Position numbers and translations under genes: made by a program
NCBI GenBank assembly: GCA_002347565.1
Contig: DDXR01000015.1
Coordinates: 1-5,070 of the forward strand
DNA: 5,070 nucleotides
Reading direction: 5' to 3'
Origin: a bacterium UBP2_UBA2255
GTDB taxonomy: Bacteria > Edwardsbacteria > AC1 > EtOH8
In this document: piece by piece, positions 1 through 5,070 of the stretch
How positions within the stretch are numbered: the first letter of the stretch is position 1
How the letters are laid out: each line of letters begins with the position of its first letter
The notes under the pieces: generated by a model
What the model saw: only the letters and a program-made list of their open reading frames with translations
The model's database searches: none
What the model was told of the DNA's origin: nothing

Positions 1-94
1 TCAGCGACCCCGGCGTGGCCAAAAGCAAGGCGGGGACCGCTGCAAAAATCAACAGGAAACCTGCAAGGTGTTTCATCAGCGATCTCGCGGCCAT
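1..94 (-). CDS. Start of an exported or membrane-anchored protein (partial)
   Basis: This is the beginning of a gene that runs off the left edge. Thirty-one codons are visible and uninterrupted. The product starts MAARSLMKHLAG, with basic residues R4, K8 and H9, followed by a hydrophobic core at about residues 11-26 and then TPGSL. This is a typical signal peptide, or else an N-terminal membrane anchor, so the mature protein probably acts outside the cytoplasm. I chose the ATG at 94 because a GGAGG Shine-Dalgarno site lies 5 bases upstream. An in-frame ATG at 76 (residue 7) would also leave an intact signal sequence but has no comparable ribosome site. It lies 34 bases after the four-helix membrane protein and is probably co-transcribed. 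Function cannot be inferred from so short a piece. Confidence 0.72.
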   Translation of the reverse strand, partial: MAARSLMKHLAGFLLIFAAVPALLLATPGSL

Positions 95-99
95 GTGCG

Positions 100-104
100 C
101 CTCC
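100..104 (-). promoter_or_regulatory. Shine-Dalgarno site GGAGG of the left-edge gene
   Basis: GGAGG on the minus strand sits 5 bases before the ATG at 94. It is the strongest ribosome binding site in the window and is what decides the start of the left-edge gene. It directly abuts the downstream end of the 8-bp tandem repeat. Confidence 0.7.
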
Positions 105-124
105 GTGTCTCTGTGTCTCTGTGG
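105..124 (-). repeat. Tandem 8-bp repeat, AGAGACAC x2, in the gap between two genes
   Basis: On the minus strand two perfect copies of AGAGACAC follow each other (plus strand GTGTCTCT at 105-112 and 113-120), with a partial third copy at 121-123. It fills most of the 34-base gap between the membrane protein stop and the start of the left-edge gene, and runs directly into that gene's Shine-Dalgarno site. The low-complexity purine/CA composition is unlike the surrounding coding DNA. From memory, similar CACAGAGACACAGAGACAC-like strings occur between genes in unrelated bacteria; I cannot confirm that here. It could be an unstructured translation-enhancing leader, a dispersed repeat, or a chance microsatellite. 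Confidence 0.7.
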
Positions 125-128
125 CATG

Positions 129-485
129 CTACGGCTTCGCCGGGCAGCGCACGCAGTTGCAGAACCCGTGGTAGATGGCGCAGATGCCGCCGAAGGTGCA
201 GAACAGCCCCCAGAACAGCGGCAGGCCCAGGATATGCGCCAGGTCGGGCTTGGCGTACGGCAGCAAATAGATGCCGTAGGTGATCAGGAAGCAGCCGCAG
301 GTTACGATCACATGACCCAGCAGGATCGTGGCCCGGCGGTCCCTCCAGAATGACATGGTGATCAGCGACAGGCCGATGGCCAAGGGGATGAACTTGGCCG
401 GGTTGTGCGAGGCGAACAGTCCCCAGGCGCCGAACGCCGTCAGCAGAACGCCCAGCACCAGCCCGACGGTTAGTTTAATCTTCAT
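129..485 (-). CDS. Small four-helix membrane protein with a cysteine-rich CxCxxC tail
   Basis: A 118-residue integral membrane protein I do not recognise as a named family. Four hydrophobic segments lie at about residues 5-24, 32-47, 52-75 and 84-106. Basic residues at K2/K4, in the 48-51 loop (RDRR) and at the C-terminus (R113, K117) place both ends in the cytoplasm by the positive-inside rule. It has seven cysteines: C63 and C65 in helix 3, C96 and C102 in helix 4, and C109, C111 and C114 as a CxCxxC motif in the tail. That tail could bind a metal or form disulfides, which is inference. Its ATG overlaps the stop of the upstream flavodoxin-ferredoxin gene as ATGA, so translation is probably coupled and the two products may work together, for example as membrane docking or an electron partner. 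It ends in TAG. Confidence 0.85.
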   Translation of the reverse strand: MKIKLTVGLVLGVLLTAFGAWGLFASHNPAKFIPLAIGLSLITMSFWRDRRATILLGHVIVTCGCFLITYGIYLLPYAKPDLAHILGLPLFWGLFCTFGGICAIYHGFCNCVRCPAKP

Positions 486-1300
486 GTTGCTTCACTTTCA
501 TGGTACGGCTTGAAATTCGGTTCGCAGTAGCGGTCGCGGGTGCTGCCCCGGCCGACGAGGTCGAGCTGCTCGATGGCCCGGGCCGGACAAAGATTGAAGC
601 AGCGGCAGCACTGCTCGCATTTCCTGGACCATTTCGGCCGGCCGCCGGCCATCGTGATCGCACCGACCGGGCAGATCCTCTCGCACAGCCCGCAGGACGT
701 GCAGGCATCGGTGGCCCGGAACAGGGACCACATGTGGTTGATCCCCAGGTCATGGAAGCAGTGGTGCGTCAGCCATGAGCCGGCCGGCGTCATGGACCGC
801 AGCGAGAACGGCCGGTGCCGCTCCTTGCCAGCCAGGAATTCCCGCGACAGCTGCGCCGCCAGCTCGTCCCCCGCTGCCAGACGAACGGCTGAGACTTCCG
901 CGGGCGGCGCGGGCAGGAACGGGGTCCAGTTGTCCGGCATGTGGATGGTCTCGGACACGATGACGCGGTAACCGCGGGCGTCGAGCAGTTCCCGGCCGTG
1001 GCGCAGGGCCCAGCCGGTGTGGTCCGGATTGCCGGCGGTGACCACCAGCAGCGCCGGCCTGGGCGTTCCGAGCTTTGGGAGCCCGGCGAGATAGCGCTTT
1101 ACGACACGCGGCAGCCCCAGGGCGTAGACCGGAGAGCAGAACACGCAGCGGTCGGCGTCCGTCACCGGCGGCGCCCCGGGGATCGCCGCGATGTCGAGCG
1201 TGTCGCCGACGGCGACCAATGCCTGGCCGATCTTCTCGGCGATGCGCTTGGTGTTCCCGGTGCCGGTGAAGTAGCGGATGATGCTCCTGGGGGCGCTCAT
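482..1300 (-). CDS. EFR1-type flavodoxin-ferredoxin fusion protein
   Basis: A 272-residue soluble protein, about the usual length for EFR1 family ferredoxins. The N-terminal half is a flavodoxin-like domain: an FMN phosphate loop FTGTGNTKR at 11-19, a CVFCSPVYALGLP segment at 52-64 and the MPDNW segment at 121-125. The C-terminal part carries two [4Fe-4S] binding sites: C200, C203, C206, C210 followed by P211, and C228, C231, C234, C238 followed by P239, both CxxCxxCxxxCP. C232 is an extra cysteine inside the second site. Such fusions shuttle electrons between a flavin and two clusters in the cytoplasm; partners and physiological roles are mostly unknown. No signal peptide is seen. The start at 1300 is supported by a GAGG site 7 bases upstream. 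It begins 20 bases after the amide hydrolase stop and its stop overlaps the next gene's ATG. The family call is secure, the role is not. Confidence 0.93.
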   Translation of the reverse strand: MSAPRSIIRYFTGTGNTKRIAEKIGQALVAVGDTLDIAAIPGAPPVTDADRCVFCSPVYALGLPRVVKRYLAGLPKLGTPRPALLVVTAGNPDHTGWALRHGRELLDARGYRVIVSETIHMPDNWTPFLPAPPAEVSAVRLAAGDELAAQLSREFLAGKERHRPFSLRSMTPAGSWLTHHCFHDLGINHMWSLFRATDACTSCGLCERICPVGAITMAGGRPKWSRKCEQCCRCFNLCPARAIEQLDLVGRGSTRDRYCEPNFKPYHESEAT

Positions 1301-1307
1301 TGGTCAG

Positions 1308-1318
1308 CCTCTGTGAGG
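1308..1318 (-). promoter_or_regulatory. Shine-Dalgarno site of the EFR1 gene inside a small inverted repeat
   Basis: On the minus strand CCTC-ACA-GAGG can fold into a 4-bp stem with a 3-base loop. The GAGG arm (1308-1311) is the ribosome binding site, 7 bases before the ATG at 1300. The stem is weak and may have no effect. If it forms, ribosomes arriving from the hydrolase gene, whose stop is at 1321, would tend to open it. It is too short, and lacks a T tract, to be a terminator. Confidence 0.4.
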
Positions 1319-1320
1319 AG

Positions 1321-2421
1321 TTACCGTGCGGGCTTGAAATCAGCTATGGCCGACACCATCCGGGACTTCATCAGCGGCTTGAACATCAGGTTCCCCAGGA
1401 AACCCGTATTGAAGCCGTCCCACATCTTCGCGACATACTCGCGCTGGATAGCCGCGGTATACACCGTGAACTGCTTGCCGACATCGCCCTCGCTGTCGGT
1501 GTTGATGTCGAACACCATGGCTGGAGCGCCCGGCGAGAAGTCCAGCGCAGCCAGGTCGAGCGTCTTGACTTGGCGCGACCGGTCAGTATTGAACCGCATC
1601 GTGCGGCGCTTGAGGTCGAACGCCAGCGACCACTTGTTGTTGCCCCAGTCCAGCCGCCGCATGATGGCGAAGGCGTAGTCCGCGGCCGCGACCTTCCGGT
1701 CCTGGGCGCGCAGCATCTCGGCCGCCCGCACGAACCGACGGTCGTCCACCGTATCGGCGAAGTCGACCTCCCGTTCGCCGCCGAAACCCCGGTACAGCCG
1801 CAGGGTGTCCATTTCCCGGGCGTAACGCCGGTTGCAGAGGGCCTTGACCGGCAGGGAATCACCTCGGTTGACCACGGCTTTCCCTTTGACGAAAGTGATG
1901 GTGGCGGCCGCACCGGAGGAATCAGCGACGAAGAACTGCCAACGATTATGGCCGTCCGGCACGACGCGCGACAGGTCGGCCAGCACCTGGTCCACGGACT
2001 CGAAATTATCCAGCAGGTATTGGACCCACTGGTTGTGGTAGATCCGCACCAGTCCTTTGTCCCTGGGCCATTCGGTGAAGTAATAGTTCATTTCGCCGAT
2101 GTAGAGCCCGGCCTCGTTCATGCCTCCGTCCGGGAACTCCTTGCCGAAGGCGCTGTAGGTGATCGAGCCATGCTTGCTGACCCAGCGGAACGTCGGTTTC
2201 ACCGGACCGAGCGGATTGATCAGACCGCCCCCGACACCATGCTTGGCGATGCCGCGCGGATTGACCACGACCAGGCCAGGCACCGGGACGTACTCGTCCA
2301 GGTTATGGCCGACCAGGACGGTGTCGCCGCGCTCCAGCAGGAAGCTGGAGCAACCATGGGCGGGATGTGCCGCGGCCACGATGGCGCAGGCGAACAGGAT
2401 TCGCGCGAGGCAATTGAGCAT
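1321..2421 (-). CDS. Exported Ntn hydrolase, linear amide C-N hydrolase / choloylglycine hydrolase superfamily
   Basis: A 366-residue enzyme predicted to hydrolyse a non-peptide amide bond. Members of this superfamily include bile salt hydrolase, penicillin V acylase, acid ceramidase-like and N-acyl homoserine lactone acylases. Residues 1-23 form a signal peptide (hydrophobic core about 8-18, ending AHG) and the next residues are CSSFLLERGD, so C24 is the expected N-terminal nucleophile. Other family hallmarks are GHNLDEY at 38-44 (D42 matching the catalytic-region Asp), MNEAGLYIGE at 101-110 (N102) and LCNRRYARE at 195-203; N197 sits the same distance from C24 as the catalytic Asn of bile salt hydrolases does from their Cys2. 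The C-terminal part has the usual WSLAFDLKRRTMRF strand (264-277). Length fits the family. AAGGTGA before the start overlaps the stop of the serine hydrolase gene, 6 bases away, so the two are probably coupled. The substrate cannot be named from sequence. Confidence 0.88.
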   Translation of the reverse strand: MLNCLARILFACAIVAAAHPAHGCSSFLLERGDTVLVGHNLDEYVPVPGLVVVNPRGIAKHGVGGGLINPLGPVKPTFRWVSKHGSITYSAFGKEFPDGGMNEAGLYIGEMNYYFTEWPRDKGLVRIYHNQWVQYLLDNFESVDQVLADLSRVVPDGHNRWQFFVADSSGAAATITFVKGKAVVNRGDSLPVKALCNRRYAREMDTLRLYRGFGGEREVDFADTVDDRRFVRAAEMLRAQDRKVAAADYAFAIMRRLDWGNNKWSLAFDLKRRTMRFNTDRSRQVKTLDLAALDFSPGAPAMVFDINTDSEGDVGKQFTVYTAAIQREYVAKMWDGFNTGFLGNLMFKPLMKSRMVSAIADFKPAR

Positions 2422-2427
2422 TGCTTG

Positions 2428-2434
2428 TCACCTT
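2428..2434 (-). promoter_or_regulatory. Shine-Dalgarno site AAGGTGA overlapping a stop codon
   Basis: AAGGTGA lies 6 bases before the ATG at 2421 and contains the TGA stop (2428-2430) of the upstream serine hydrolase. A ribosome terminating on the hydrolase gene therefore sits on the site that starts the Ntn hydrolase, an arrangement that favours coupled translation and similar amounts of the two exported enzymes. Confidence 0.6.
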
Positions 2435-3912
2435 TCCAGTTTGAGATTGCGGTACCTGGGCGGATCGGCCCGCAGATCGAGCGCCTCGCCATACTCGGTG
2501 AAGAACAGCCCGGGCAGGTGCTCGGTCAGCCGTTGCCAGTCGCCGTAGCCGCCGCCGCAGGAGATCCGGAATCCGATGCCGGCGCCGCGCCGGCGGACTT
2601 CGACCTGGGCGGCGCGGTACCCGAACCACCGCGCCAATTTAGCGTACCAGGCGAACTTGAACCCCGGCCCAAAGCCCAACCGGTACACGCCCTCGTATTG
2701 TTTCCAGCCTTCAGTGAACAGCGTATCGCCCGGGCAGCGGGGCGGCTTGGGGTCGGCGGTGCTCAACGTTCCGCCGACAGCGCTGGGATCAAAAGGCAGA
2801 AGTGTTGTATCGGGAGAAATACCCGCAGAAGCGATCCAATCGTCGAGGATACTAACAGTCAACCCGTAAAGGTCCGCCCCGGCCTGTTTGTTCGCCAGGA
2901 GGATACAGCCGATACCGTGCCGGGGAAGCCAGGTCATGCTTGATTGCCAACCGAACCCCGCTCCGTTGTGGTTTAGCACCAGCTTCCCGTCATGCTCTAT
3001 GTTGGCGGCTCCCAGCCCGTAGCCGGGCGTAATGACCGGCCGGTACATAGCAAGCAATTGCTGCTTCTTGAGGAGCTGCCGCCCTCCTGCTTTGCCAAAA
3101 TTCAGATGGAATCGCACGAACATGGCCAGGTCCTCGGCGCTGGCATAGAGGCTGCCGGCGCCCGGAAAGGGCATCGCCTCGGGCAGACGGTCCATGCCGA
3201 ATGCGTGGCCGACGGCCCGGTCACTGTACTTGATGAATACGGCGGGATCAAGCGTCGTGGATTCCATCGTCAGGGGCAGGAATAGGCGTCGCCGTACGTA
3301 CTCGGAGAAAGGCATTCCGGAGACCATTGCCACCACCTCGGCGGTCAGGTCGTAGCCGTTGTTCGAATACGAATAGCGGGTGCCCACGGGCGAGACAAGC
3401 CAGGTGTCCCTAATGCTCCGGTTGTGGGCCGCATCCGACGGGAACGGGCAGTCGAAATTGTTGCCGACCGGGGGCTCGTGGGTCAGCCCGGCGGCGTGGG
3501 CCAGAAGCAGACGCAGGGTTATCCGGCTTTCCGGCCGAGGTTCGAAGCAGCTGTTGACCGAGAAGTCCGGCAGGTAGCGGGCGATGGGGGCGTCCAGATC
3601 GACCAGGCCCTCCTGCGCCGCCAGCATCACCGCGGTCGCCGTGATTGGTTTGGAGACAGACTGGACGCTGAACAACGTCCCGGAGCCAACCGGCCGCCGG
3701 TCGCGAAGCGAGCGCTGGCCGAAGCCCTGGCACCAAAGAACTCCGCCGCGGTTCACCAACGCCACTGCCACGCCGGGGATGCGGTGGCGCTTCCGCAGGA
3801 TCTCGATCGCCCCGCGTTGGCGAACGAGGAACCCATCCTGCATGGCCGTAGCATGAATCTGCTGGCCGGCAAGCAAACCGAAGATCAGTGCCTGAAGGGG
3901 AAGACGCAACAT
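2428..3912 (-). CDS. Exported serine hydrolase, class C beta-lactamase/DD-peptidase fold, with C-terminal extension
   Basis: A 494-residue hydrolase of the beta-lactamase-related family (Pfam Beta-lactamase type), which includes DD-peptidases, D-aminopeptidases, esterases and AmpC enzymes. All three catalytic motifs are present: SVSK at 85-88 (S85 nucleophile, K88), YSN at 182-184 and HNG at 315-317, in place of the KTG of true AmpC enzymes. Supporting blocks are LLLAHAAGL (135-143) and GAGSLYASAEDLAMF (251-265). Residues 1-23 look like a signal peptide ending near ATA, so it acts outside the cytoplasm. About 404-494, starting with YEGVY, is a separate C-terminal domain rich in predicted strands, comparable to the beta-sandwich or lipocalin-like tails of many family members. 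An AGGA site lies 11 bases before the ATG, which is rather distant. It starts 24 bases after the CPBP gene stop and ends 6 bases before the Ntn hydrolase. HNG suggests peptidase or esterase activity more than antibiotic resistance, but the substrate is unknown. Confidence 0.92.
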   Translation of the reverse strand: MLRLPLQALIFGLLAGQQIHATAMQDGFLVRQRGAIEILRKRHRIPGVAVALVNRGGVLWCQGFGQRSLRDRRPVGSGTLFSVQSVSKPITATAVMLAAQEGLVDLDAPIARYLPDFSVNSCFEPRPESRITLRLLLAHAAGLTHEPPVGNNFDCPFPSDAAHNRSIRDTWLVSPVGTRYSYSNNGYDLTAEVVAMVSGMPFSEYVRRRLFLPLTMESTTLDPAVFIKYSDRAVGHAFGMDRLPEAMPFPGAGSLYASAEDLAMFVRFHLNFGKAGGRQLLKKQQLLAMYRPVITPGYGLGAANIEHDGKLVLNHNGAGFGWQSSMTWLPRHGIGCILLANKQAGADLYGLTVSILDDWIASAGISPDTTLLPFDPSAVGGTLSTADPKPPRCPGDTLFTEGWKQYEGVYRLGFGPGFKFAWYAKLARWFGYRAAQVEVRRRGAGIGFRISCGGGYGDWQRLTEHLPGLFFTEYGEALDLRADPPRYRNLKLER

Positions 3913-3936
3913 GGGGCTCGGTGTCCTGATGGATCG

Positions 3937-4761
3937 TTAAGGGGTGACGCCACGCTGGCTATGGGTGTCTTGCCCGCGATCGTCTCTATACCGCACCAGC
4001 AGGTATCCGACGATGCCGGCGGCCATAACATGGATGACGTCGTCCGTGAAGGTCGGGATCGTGGACAGCAGGTATCCGGTGGCCGTCAGCGAGCAATGGA
4101 ACAGCCAGGCCAGCGGCAGGCGGTTGCCGGATCCGCGGTAAATCCAGGTGAAGATGACGGCGATGGCGACGGTCCAGACGAAACTGACGGCCAGCGGCAG
4201 CCCCGACTTGCCGTACATCAGCCACATCGGCAGGTGCCACACGGCCCAGACTCCTCCCAGGATCAGGCTGGCGGCCAACGGGCCGAACCTTTTCAACAGC
4301 TCGGGGAGGGCAAAGCCCCGCCACCCCAGTTCCTCGCCCAGCGTGTTGGGCAGCACGAACACCAGCGCCACCACCACCATGTATCCTTGCTCGGGCCGGA
4401 ACATGCGGCTGATGGCGAAAAAGGTGACCGGGTAGGCGTTACCGAGCAGACGATCGATGCCGTAGGCGGCAAACCAGACCGCCACCGGATACAGCAACGC
4501 GGCCAGGTACCAGCCCAGGCCGGCTCGCCAGCGTTTGAGCTGGGCGAACAGGGCGTCCACCGCCGGCTTCCCGCCTGTCAGCAGCGACACGATGATGGCC
4601 GCCAGCGCCGGGGCCCAGACCGCCAGCGCGTTCAGGGGCGAGCCGACCGGGGCGTCCTTGCCGGATATTTTCTGGACGGCCATCGGCACCCAGACCACCC
4701 AGGAGATGGCGAGCGCCAGGGCGAAGAACACCGCCACACGGTATCTATTCGGGACAGGCAT
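3937..4761 (-). CDS. CPBP family intramembrane metalloprotease (CAAX protease / Abi type)
   Basis: A 274-residue polytopic membrane protein with about seven or eight hydrophobic segments (roughly 8-26, 46-62, 84-104, 127-141, 162-180, 190-208, 214-232, 240-256). The CPBP signature is intact: EELGWR at 143-148 (E143, E144, R148), H176 in WAVWHLP, and H222 in WLFHCSLT, which together would coordinate the metal and activate water inside the membrane. Relatives include the eukaryotic CAAX prenyl endopeptidase Rce1 and bacterial proteins linked to bacteriocin maturation or self-immunity; most bacterial members have no known substrate. The open frame extends upstream to 5001, but I start at the ATG at 4761. 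It has GGAG 8 bases upstream, it gives an immediate first membrane helix, and the 80 extra residues are arginine-rich without protein character. It ends with TAA 24 bases before the serine hydrolase and is likely in the same transcript. Confidence 0.92.
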   Translation of the reverse strand: MPVPNRYRVAVFFALALAISWVVWVPMAVQKISGKDAPVGSPLNALAVWAPALAAIIVSLLTGGKPAVDALFAQLKRWRAGLGWYLAALLYPVAVWFAAYGIDRLLGNAYPVTFFAISRMFRPEQGYMVVVALVFVLPNTLGEELGWRGFALPELLKRFGPLAASLILGGVWAVWHLPMWLMYGKSGLPLAVSFVWTVAIAVIFTWIYRGSGNRLPLAWLFHCSLTATGYLLSTIPTFTDDVIHVMAAGIVGYLLVRYRDDRGQDTHSQRGVTP

Positions 4762-4763
4762 CG

Positions 4764-4773
4764 TCCTAACTCC
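4764..4773 (-). promoter_or_regulatory. Shine-Dalgarno region GGAGTTAGGA setting the CPBP start
   Basis: On the minus strand GGAG at 4770-4773 is 8 bases, and AGGA at 4764-4767 is 2 bases, before the ATG at 4761. The GGAG spacing is optimal. This settles the start against the longer frame beginning at 5001, whose ATG has no such site. It directly follows the stop of the right-edge frame at 4776. Confidence 0.7.
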
Positions 4774-4775
4774 AT

Positions 4776-5069
4776 TTAATGTAAGTTTTGAAGATGATAA
4801 CCGAGCATCATTTCGATCCCTGGCAGCAGAGTCCCGGAACCAACCGGCCAGGTCGCCAGCGCCTTGGGAGAGCCGTACCACGACGTTCCCTCGTGCCACC
4901 GGTATGCGGTTTCGACACCGATCGCCATGCCGCGCTGACCAGAGCCGCTTGCCGGCCATGACTTCGCGACGAACGGCATGACGCTGAGGCCATCGGCCCA
5001 TCCGTCAGCACGGCACCGCTGGAACGACCTGAGGCCGATGCGGCCAACGGCATCGGGATGACGCCGGCG
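4776..5069 (-). CDS. Possible 3' end of an unrecognised gene entering from the right edge
   Basis: One minus-strand frame is open from the right edge to a TAA at 4776-4778, 97 codons without a stop. The last 50 or so residues read like a real protein, with GMAIGVETAYRWHEG and then GTSWYGSPKALATWPVGS, ending LGYHLQNLH; they contain several aromatic residues and few arginines. About 70 % of third codon positions in the last 67 codons are G or C, modestly higher than the first two positions, which mildly supports coding. The stop lies 14 bases before the CPBP ATG, the spacing expected for an operon neighbour. Against it: the upstream half is arginine-rich, long open frames arise by chance in GC-rich DNA, and a second frame here (4808-5068) is also open. 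I recognise no family. It could be a C-terminus, a gene with a frameshift near 4980, or non-coding DNA upstream of the operon. Confidence 0.38.
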   Translation of the reverse strand, partial: RRRHPDAVGRIGLRSFQRCRADGWADGLSVMPFVAKSWPASGSGQRGMAIGVETAYRWHEGTSWYGSPKALATWPVGSGTLLPGIEMMLGYHLQNLH

Positions 5070-5070
5070 G

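Noticed and set aside
1308..1318. Inverted repeat as an intrinsic terminator between the Ntn hydrolase and EFR1 genes
   Set aside because: The stem is only 4 bp and no run of T follows; it is better read as a minor structure at the ribosome site.
1321..2421. Naming the Ntn hydrolase bile salt hydrolase or penicillin V acylase
   Set aside because: The catalytic positions fit the whole superfamily, and substrate type cannot be read from the motifs. The protein is also exported, unlike typical cytoplasmic bile salt hydrolases.
1300..2943. A 547-codon plus-strand open frame opposite the Ntn hydrolase and the end of the serine hydrolase
   Set aside because: It is antisense to two well-supported genes with intact motifs. 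Its product is rich in H, R, Q, E, P and V with no recognisable domain, as expected for a GC-rich mirror frame.
2428..3912. Calling the serine hydrolase an antibiotic-resistance beta-lactamase (ampC)
   Set aside because: The third motif is HNG rather than KTG, and the long C-terminal domain is unlike AmpC. Family-level naming is all the sequence supports.
3424..4779. A 451-codon plus-strand open frame opposite the CPBP and serine hydrolase genes
   Set aside because: Its low-complexity product rich in Q, H, R, D and G is a typical antisense shadow of high-GC genes. It has no ribosome site or motif and conflicts with two confident genes.
4771..4800. AT-rich stretch before the CPBP gene as the operon promoter
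   Set aside because: TATCAT at 4794-4799 has only CAGGGA at the -35 distance, and using TACATT at 4778-4783 as -10 would start the transcript inside the Shine-Dalgarno site. No convincing promoter is visible.
4762..5001. N-terminal extension of the CPBP protein to an ATG at 5001
   Set aside because: The additional 80 residues are arginine-rich and lack a membrane segment or family similarity, and the ATG at 4761 has a well-placed GGAG site.

Overview
The window is a compact, GC-rich (by eye roughly 60-65 % G+C) bacterial region in which every supportable gene lies on the minus strand, so it is transcribed from the right edge toward the left. Gaps between genes are 6 to 34 bases and one pair overlaps in ATGA, so this looks like part of one operon or a tight gene cluster. 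Nothing in it fixes the taxon. Signal peptides and Shine-Dalgarno sites point to an ordinary bacterium. I see no rRNA, tRNA, CRISPR array, insertion sequence or convincing intrinsic terminator.

Layout in transcription order (right to left): (1) an open frame of unknown function entering from the right edge and ending at 4776, weakly supported; (2) a CPBP-type intramembrane metalloprotease, 3937-4761; (3) an exported serine hydrolase of the class C beta-lactamase/DD-peptidase fold with an extra C-terminal domain, 2428-3912; (4) an exported Ntn hydrolase of the linear amide C-N hydrolase (choloylglycine hydrolase/penicillin V acylase) superfamily, 1321-2421; (5) a cytoplasmic flavodoxin-ferredoxin fusion of the EFR1 type, 482-1300; (6) a small four-helix membrane protein with a CxCxxC tail, 129-485, translationally coupled to gene 5; (7) the first 31 codons of another exported or membrane-anchored protein, 1-94, preceded by a tandem 8-bp repeat that carries its Shine-Dalgarno site.

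The genes fall into two functional pairs. Genes 3 and 4 encode two hydrolases that both carry signal peptides and whose ends are only 6 bases apart; they could act in sequence on an ester, lactam or amide substrate outside the cytoplasm. Genes 5 and 6 form a redox pair: a soluble two-cluster flavoprotein and a membrane protein whose cysteine tail is predicted to face the cytoplasm. The physiological substrate is not visible. I found no single striking new system. The best leads are the gene combination itself, the signal-peptide cleavage that would directly expose the catalytic cysteine of gene 4, the coupled ferredoxin/CxCxxC membrane pair, and the repeat at 105-124.
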